Part shown: positions 57,235 through 64,000 of the stretch, one piece after another | Layout of the letters: each line of letters begins with the position of its first letter | Position numbering within the stretch: the stretch's first letter is position 1 | Assembly: GCA_949987705.1 (NCBI GenBank) | Contig: OX465281.1 | Coordinates: forward strand, 171,320,516 to 171,384,515 | Direction: 5' to 3' | Source: Thereva unica | Taxonomy: Eukaryota; Arthropoda; Insecta; Diptera; Therevidae | DNA length: 64,000 nucleotides | Position numbers and translations under genes: made by a program | The notes under the pieces: model-generated | Seen by the model: the letters and a program-made list of their open reading frames with translations, nothing else | Database searches by the model: none | What the model was told of the DNA's origin: nothing

Positions 57235-57578
57235 GATTTTCAGTGCAATCGGAGCACAATTGCCAAAATTATTCCCACTTTTTAATTCACAAATTTTGAC
57301 CACAAAACTCTTAACTGACGGATTCACAAAATAAAATATTCAAATAAAACCTTAAAGAATAGAAATCCAACGTTAAAACTTAACATCTCCAAAAAAAATC
57401 ATTTTTAATCTAAAATTTTAATCATTTAATCATGATTGCGGTTGAAATTGATCAATCATCAATCACCTAAAATGATTACTTCTCTGATTAAATGTATCAA
57501 TCTCTAATCATGATTACAGACTACAGCTTTTAGTCGCAATCATTAATCATCAATCAGATTAAATTTTGCCCAACACTG
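57235..57578 (-). mobile_element. hAT-like end 'A' (right-arm copy)
   Basis: Inverted counterpart of 19791-20030, ending TGCCCAACACTG at 57578, rich in AATCATGATT. About 110 bp just after the Ty3 LTR (57239-57345) resembles the 108-bp unit (CAGTGCAATCGGAGCACAATTGCC) and is missing from the left arm. Confidence 0.65.
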
Positions 57579-59035
57579 GTCACCAAGTTCAGTCCTCTTG
57601 AATTATTGATAGGTAAAGTTGCGAGACCTTTGGATTTAATGTCGGCTAATGACGAAAACAGTGATGTTGACTTGACTGACGCACGTAGTCAAGCTGTTAG
57701 TAATATTGAAAAGAACTCCGTCTACGATAAGGATAGATTTGACAGTAGCAAAGCAAGGCTAAATAAATTTTGTGTTGGAGAGTTTGTATTGCTATAAAAT
57801 GAAGAACGAAATCAGACAAAACTAGACCAAAAATACAAGGGACTGTTTAGAATTGTTCAGGTTCTAGAGGGAGACAGATATATGCTGAAGGCTCTTAATT
57901 GCAAGAATACTTACAAATACGCCCATGACCGACTACGTAAAATGCCTGAGGGACATGTTCCTCATGAGATGACAGACGAGACAGGTAACAAATAGAATTT
58001 AGAATATCTTGCCGTAATTAGTTTGTAAATTGGATTCATGAATAGGTTTGAATAGTGCTGATTTCGCTATATGTTTTAGATGTATCCTGTCACCTAAATT
58101 AAGTGGTAAAGAGTACTGTTTAAAAGTGCTGTTAGTTTTCTATCGTCTGTTGATGGCGGTAAAGAGTGATTTGAAGCACTGGTTATTGGAATCCTATCAC
58201 CTATGAGTAGGTGGTAAAGAGCATTTTTTAAGTGCTGAGTGTGTTCTATCGCCTGGGTTGGCGGTAAAGACTATATGGTAGAGGATGGAATGTTGGTTTT
58301 CTACCACTATACCTTATGTGACAAGGAGGGCTGCTTTGGAGCACTATGGTTTTCTTTCACTGCATACAGTACGTGATAAAGAATTAGAGCGCAATGAATA
58401 CAGCATTCAATCCGAGTTATGATTCTGATATTATTCTATAAACATGCAATTTAATGCCGTATTCTATTGTATGACTCTTGTTCAGGAAAGTTAATTACTT
58501 TGTTCTTAAATCTAGTTTGATGTTGTAGCAATTTTAATAATTGTGTTTTTTCATGTTATAATAAAATTTAAGATGTTTCTGTGCTGTTTTTATGAGGTAT
58601 TAAATTAATTTGATCTGGCGAGGAGTGGCCGAGTGGAGCGGATGTTCCTCGTTCTTTTATAGGATGAGTCAGACGAGGACGAGTGACGCATCAGAATAGC
58701 CGTGTCGTATAGTAGGGACATAGCGAGAATCGCCGAAATAGATGTAATTAGAAACGCCAGGGAGATCCTTCCTGGGTGAAATCAGAGATGGCGTAGCAAT
58801 TGGGAAAGGATTATTATTTAATTAAATGCTGGCAAAGTAGTTTAATAAAATAATAGCAAAGTAATTTGGGTAAAACTAGACAATGAGAAAAACAAGGGAA
58901 GGATTCTTTAATTTTTAGATTCTTGTCTGAGAAGGATGGCTGCGTCAGATCTGGGATCACCGCGTACGTCGTAATGGAAAACCACCAATTAAATAAAGAT
59001 AGCCTAAACCAAATTGATCACATTCCGACATATAT
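57579..59035 (+). mobile_element. 3' end of the old Ty3/gypsy element (right-arm copy)
   Basis: Inverted duplicate of 18338-19790: integrase C-terminus 57579-57995 with the shared TAA near 57797, ~60-bp GGTAAAGAG repeats (58105-58300) and the probable LTR ending CATTCCGACA at about 59030. Confidence 0.7.
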
Positions 59036-59574
59036 GTATAGGGTGGGTCAATTAGTTCGCAAAGACATATTTTGGTGGTATCATGGTCCTTTTCAGCGAA
59101 AATCTTAAAATTCGTGTTATTTTAAGAATTTTTCGCGAAGAAACTATATATTTTGGATGAAGTGTACCCCCCTACTTTTCAAAATTAGATTTTTACTAAA
59201 TAAGAATTTTTTTTAAAAAACACTTTCAAATAAACCGCTATAACTTCCGAAATAATTGTAGTAGGATAATGATCTTGGGCTTATTGGATCAGGAATTTAC
59301 CGAGCTATACATTTTGGTTGAGGTCTACCCCCACCATTTTTCAAAAATATATTTGGTATAGATTTTTTAAAACGCCGTGACAGCTGTGTGAAGTTGGCCC
59401 CCCGAATTGCGAATTTCAAATTTGTACTGGGGGAATCGATTGACCATTTTTTGACCATTATTGACCACCATTAACTTTCGTTTGACCACCCGCCATTTTC
59501 GAGAAACAATCGACAAACAAAACTAGAAGTATTCTCGCGACTAAATGTGGTGTTGTCGAGAGCGTTAAATTTGA
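59036..59574. other. Outer end of the right arm and flank
   Basis: Inverted match to 17851-18337 up to 59511. From 59512 it is unique until the next repeat. No genes. Confidence 0.5.
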
Positions 59575-59975
59575 AAAAACTTTTTTTGTAATACTGGAAA
59601 GAAAAACTTCTTGGCGCGAAATCGACGATTTTTATTAACACATGATATCATCGTTGCACCGAAGTTTTTCTTTTCAGTATTACAAAAAAAGTTTTTTTCA
59701 AATTTAACGCTTTCGACATGGTTTTCTGTAGATTTTGGCATGCTGAAAACGATCCCGTTGTCCGATTTGCCCTATCATTCCATAGTTTTGAGATATTTAA
59801 CGCGCAAAAGTGCAAAAAACACGCTTTTTGGCACTTTTAGGTTAGGATTGCTCAAAATCCTGACGTGATAGGGCAATTTGGCCAACGGATTCGGATTCAG
59901 CGCGAAAAAATATTTAGGATACGACTATTAAATTGGAAAGGAGAAAAAATGACCCGTTTTTTGCAGACCAGTGTT
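59575..59975 (+). repeat. ~400-bp dispersed repeat with hairpin, copy 2
   Basis: Direct copy of 16685-17090 ending TTTTGCAGACCAGTG. Its hairpin arm extends a little further left here (GTCGAGAGCGTTAAATTTG...). Confidence 0.75.
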
Positions 59976-60335
59976 ATTAACAAATAATCAGAAAACCGAG
60001 TGTCGGATCGGATTCCAGTGATGAAACTGTGATCAAATCCAGCGGGAAACCGCTAAGAACTAATTTTCAACGACCTGAGGTCAATTTAAATTGTTAATGT
60101 CATTACCGTGGCGGTGGTCATTACCGTGGACGGGATAAATTATATTTTGAATGTGAAGTGTGTGAATTGAAATGGCCAAGACGCGAATTCAACAACAATG
60201 CACGCAGATATATAACCCCGCCATACACATGTTCAAAATATCCATTCCTATATATAAAACCGCATAAAATGCCAGAGAAAAAAAATTACACACAAGACTT
60301 TTTGTTTGTTAAAAAAACTGGAGTACGGCGGAATT
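59976..60335. other. No gene seen
   Basis: Moderately AT-rich unique sequence; contains an imperfect direct repeat CATTACCGTGG (about 60100-60140). Confidence 0.4.
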
Positions 60336-60350
60336 GACCATATATACATA

Positions 60351-60430
<80 letters not shown>
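60336..60430. repeat. (TA)n microsatellite
   Basis: Interrupted by a few C/G (TATACATATATATG). Confidence 0.97.
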
Positions 60431-60431
<1 letters not shown>

Positions 60432-60857
60432 TGGGTTTAAAAGCAGAAATCACTAAGTCAAAAACTATAGTTTTTAGTAAATCGATATTTAAGATGTTTG
60501 TGTCTCTGAAAATTTTGTAATGGCATATAATAGTAATCGGCTCAGTATACATTGTTTTTTAGATTTCTTAGTTTAGTTTACAAAAGAATTGAAATAATTA
60601 TTTAATTCTAATACTGGATTTTTAGATTAAAATAAAAAAAAACGCAACAAATTAATGAGTTTTGGCAGAAATGATTTTGTAGTTTTGTGTCATTATGGAC
60701 AAGGTAAATCCGAAACTAACCCCCTAAAAACCTTAACAATATTAGTTTGCGGGCTATAAGGTATTGCCAGTATAAAGTTGGCATTATAAGACTTACTTTA
60801 GTATAAAAAACTGAAAACTTGAAAAATTGTACTTAGTGAATTCTGCTTGTAAACCAA

Positions 60858-60859
<2 letters not shown>
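60431..60859. other. AT-rich gap
   Basis: No ORF, tandem repeat or inverted repeat that I can support. Confidence 0.4.

Positions 60860-60890
<31 letters not shown>
60860..60890. repeat. (TA)n microsatellite beside MITE
   Basis: About 15 dinucleotides, left border of the following MITE. Confidence 0.97.
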
Positions 60891-61950
<1,060 letters not shown>

Positions 61951-62500
61951 TATGGGGCATTCTCTGTCAAATCAGCCACCCCCCCTCACACTTTATTTTT
62001 CAAGATAATTATATGTATTTGGACATAAAATTTTTGTTACACCTTCTAGTTTTTTATGCCGTATGGTGTTTTGTGATTTTCAAAATGGCGGATATACAAT
62101 GGCGGAAAAGAAGAAGAAAGTGCATGAACAATTTATAATTTTTATTAAATTTCAACTTTTTCGATTACTTACCGAGATCCTATTGGCCTCAAATTCTGCC
62201 GACACCCTCAAATTTGATAATAATGCAAGGTCGTTCGGTTCATATCATTGTAGATCCAACATGGCCGTTATCATAAAATGGCCGACTATTTTTTTTTTAG
62301 AACCCCCTCGACATGGGTATTAAATAAAAGGGCATGACAAGCAGAATACAATGAGACGCCCTACGTAATGTAAGATCCAATATGGTGGCCAAAACAAAAT
62401 GGCGGACGGTTTTAAGATGTATATCTATGTGTATCGCTCATATCCTTATGAAGTTTTGCAGACATCTCAGAGACATGCGATTTGTGTTTATTCCGATTAA
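61951..62500. other. Possible second MITE start and decayed satellite-like DNA
   Basis: Begins TGGGGCATTCTCTGTCAAAT. Later it contains AAAATGGCGG words and CCCCCTCGACATGGGTATTAAAT, recalling the 128-bp satellite (CCATGTCGAGGGG). No gene. Confidence 0.4.
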
Positions 62501-63050
62501 GTGATTGGTTGGTTAAGCTTATGTGCAGGCCCATCCTGAATATGGCGGGTCCAATTAAAAGCATCGGGACATCTGCTACACTGTTCCTTCACCTATTGTA
62601 CGGCCTTGCGAAGTTTATCTTGCTCTAGAAGACCAGTGCACTCAGTGTACCGTTTTGGTAAAGCAGTTGCTTTTTTTAACTCAGCGGGTGCGTCGAATAC
62701 AGAGGGCGTGCATTGCATCACCCATGACGCTGTAAGAATGTCGAATTTGTACCAGGGTACAGTGCTATGTAAAGGTATGACTGCTTCGGGGAACTACACC
62801 ATCGAGTCAAGGTGTATTTGCTCAACGTATAGGTATAGTTAGCCAGCAATGTCAAGACTTGCATTTTTTGAAGCGAAGCTTCTTATGCAGGGCCCTCGCT
62901 TGACGAAAGTAGGGAAAATCGTCACACTTTTTCCCTCCGTTCCTGTTCGTCCCCCCACCACCACCACCCACCAGGGATCTCAAACGTCGCACCGGATTGA
63001 GCGCGCGCAATTCAAATAACTATATGGGCAAAAACGCAAAAACTGGCGCT
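62501..63050. other. No gene seen
   Basis: A 78-codon open stretch (62606-62842) has no recognisable features. Contains a CCCCCCACCACCACCACCC run near 62952. Confidence 0.4.
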
Positions 63051-63335
63051 ATGTAACCCAACGCTCTTCTTAATTATTAAATAAATAAATCTCAAGCTAA
63101 TTAACCCAATAACCTTACGCACTTATAAGCTTACAAATACATAAATCCTAAGCTATTTAGCCCAATGCGCTTGTTAATTGATAATTAAATAATCAATAAA
63201 TGACAAATAACTTAAACCCAATGACCCAGGGGACAACAGATAATTAAACAGAAGATTTTTATTATTCAAAGTACTAAAAATAATTAGTTAATAAATAAAT
63301 GTATCCCAAGCTATGTAACCCATTGCGCTTATTAG
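63051..63335. repeat. Degenerate ~75-bp repeats
   Basis: Three to four variants of AATAAAT(C)C(C)AAGCTA..TAACCCA(A)TGCGCTTA. Noncoding. Confidence 0.6.
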
Positions 63336-63377
63336 TGGTGGAGAATAGTCCGGCAATTGTTCGATAAAAATTTTAAA

Positions 63378-63620
63378 TAGCAACCCCCATTTTTTTCGCG
63401 GATAATGATTCTCCGAAGAAAAATATGAAACTTTTGTCTTAAAATTTTTTTATCCGAAGCTTCCCTGCACCCCCATACGAATTTTTGGGGGTGGAAAATG
63501 TCCGAGAACGGTTCGTTTAGGGGTGCAGGGAAGCTTCGGATAAAAAAAATTTTAAGACAAAAGTTTCTTATTTTTCTTGGGAGAATCACAATCCGTGAGA
63601 AAAAATAGGGGTTGCCATTT
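63378..63620. mobile_element. Foldback MITE with ~100-bp arms
   Basis: GCAACCCCCATTTTTT...ATCCGAAGCTTCCCTGCACCCC (63378-63474) recurs inverted at 63517-63620 around a 40-bp loop. No ORF of its own. Confidence 0.75.
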
Positions 63621-63784
63621 GCAATTTCAGACTTACCCCCCACCCCCTGCGAGCGGTGAGTGGGTGGGGGTGAGTTTCGTGTGCAAACGATTCTACCCTC
63701 CAACCTGAGCAACTTTTGCTACAAACTTTTTTCACGAAAACCTACCCTTCAGGAAATATCGAACCGTTCCCACACCTTTTCCAC

Positions 63785-63788
<4 letters not shown>

Positions 63789-63816
<28 letters not shown>

Positions 63817-63818
63817 CT
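63789..63818. repeat. (TA)n microsatellite
   Basis: About 14 dinucleotides. Confidence 0.95.
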
Positions 63819-63898
63819 AGCTGGGACCCGGTGCGCCTACGCTGCACCCATAAGTCAATAGTAAACAATAAAAACCATCCATTGACTTAATATATTTC

Positions 63899-64000
63899 GA
63901 GATATGAATTTTACACAGATGAAATGCCTCAAAGAACATGGGTCTTGCGTCGGCCGCCATTAATCGGTATATTGAGTATACTACATTGCTTATTGTATTC
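63899..64000 (+). repeat. 128-bp-satellite-related fragment at window end
   Basis: Near-identical to 40215-40315: AGATATGAATTTTACACAGA through GTCGGCCGCCAT to CATTGCTTATTGTATTC. It continues beyond the window. Confidence 0.85.

Larger units (their letters stand above)
43115..59511. repeat. Right arm of the large inverted repeat
   Basis: Reverse complement of 17851-31409, carrying a 9.6-kb Ty3 element (47642-57234) instead of the BEL/Pao element. Its inner edge is exactly the CAGTGTTGGGCA terminus of element B, joined here to the R1 LINE rather than to gypsy integrase. The outer edge 59511 matches 17851, with no repeat boundary that I can recognise. Confidence 0.9.

Noticed and set aside
62606..62842. 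Possible small Cys-containing protein gene
   Set aside because: No signal peptide, no domain, no supporting context; chance ORF likely.

Overview
The window is a eukaryotic, almost certainly insect, block of transposable elements nested in one another; I see no intact host gene. The insect assignment is an inference. It rests on an errantivirus-like Ty3/gypsy element with an env gene, a BEL/Pao element primed by tRNA-Tyr, a Transib transposon, R1-clade and RTE-clade LINEs, abundant (TA)n and many MITEs. Every large ORF belongs to a mobile element or to a degraded gene of an arthropod repeat-associated family.

Layout. 331-10660: a decayed minus-strand errantivirus-like element, broken by a DNA transposon with an unclassified transposase (1556-3799, in env) and by a foldback MITE sitting between AAA and TTT (6129-7211, in pol). 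10680-15150: a degraded gene resembling a ubiquitin-specific-protease fold, split by a Transib transposon (11008-13877) that has 5-bp target-site duplications, termini beginning CACAGTG and a spliced transposase gene. 15590-17600: an uncharacterised gene fragment, a TTA-flanked MITE, a possible MADF-gene start and a 173-bp tandem repeat.

17851-31409 and 43115-59511 are two arms of one large, very similar inverted repeat, about 6.6-6.8 kb each once later insertions are removed. Each arm holds the 3' part of an old gypsy element plus nested hAT-like non-autonomous elements carrying arrays of a 108-bp repeat. The left arm was later hit by a young BEL/Pao element (23716-30673), and the right arm by a young Ty3/gypsy element (47642-57234). 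Between the arms lie the rest of the old gypsy element (31410-34700), a 128-bp satellite in two orientations split by a near-intact RTE LINE (36219-39547), and an R1-clade LINE cut off at 43114 by the right arm. 59512-64000 is gene-poor: (TA)n tracts, two or three MITEs and degenerate repeats.

How the parts work together: each autonomous element carries its own replication machinery (gag/protease/RT/RNase H/integrase, endonuclease/RT, or transposase). The non-autonomous hAT-like, TTA-, TA- and AAATTT-associated elements carry only termini and would depend on transposases encoded elsewhere. The youngest insertions are the BEL/Pao element (LTRs identical apart from one 15-bp repeat unit), the 9.6-kb Ty3 element (LTRs differ at only a few positions) and the RTE LINE. 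The first two each carry one nonsense codon in pol; the RTE ORF has none.
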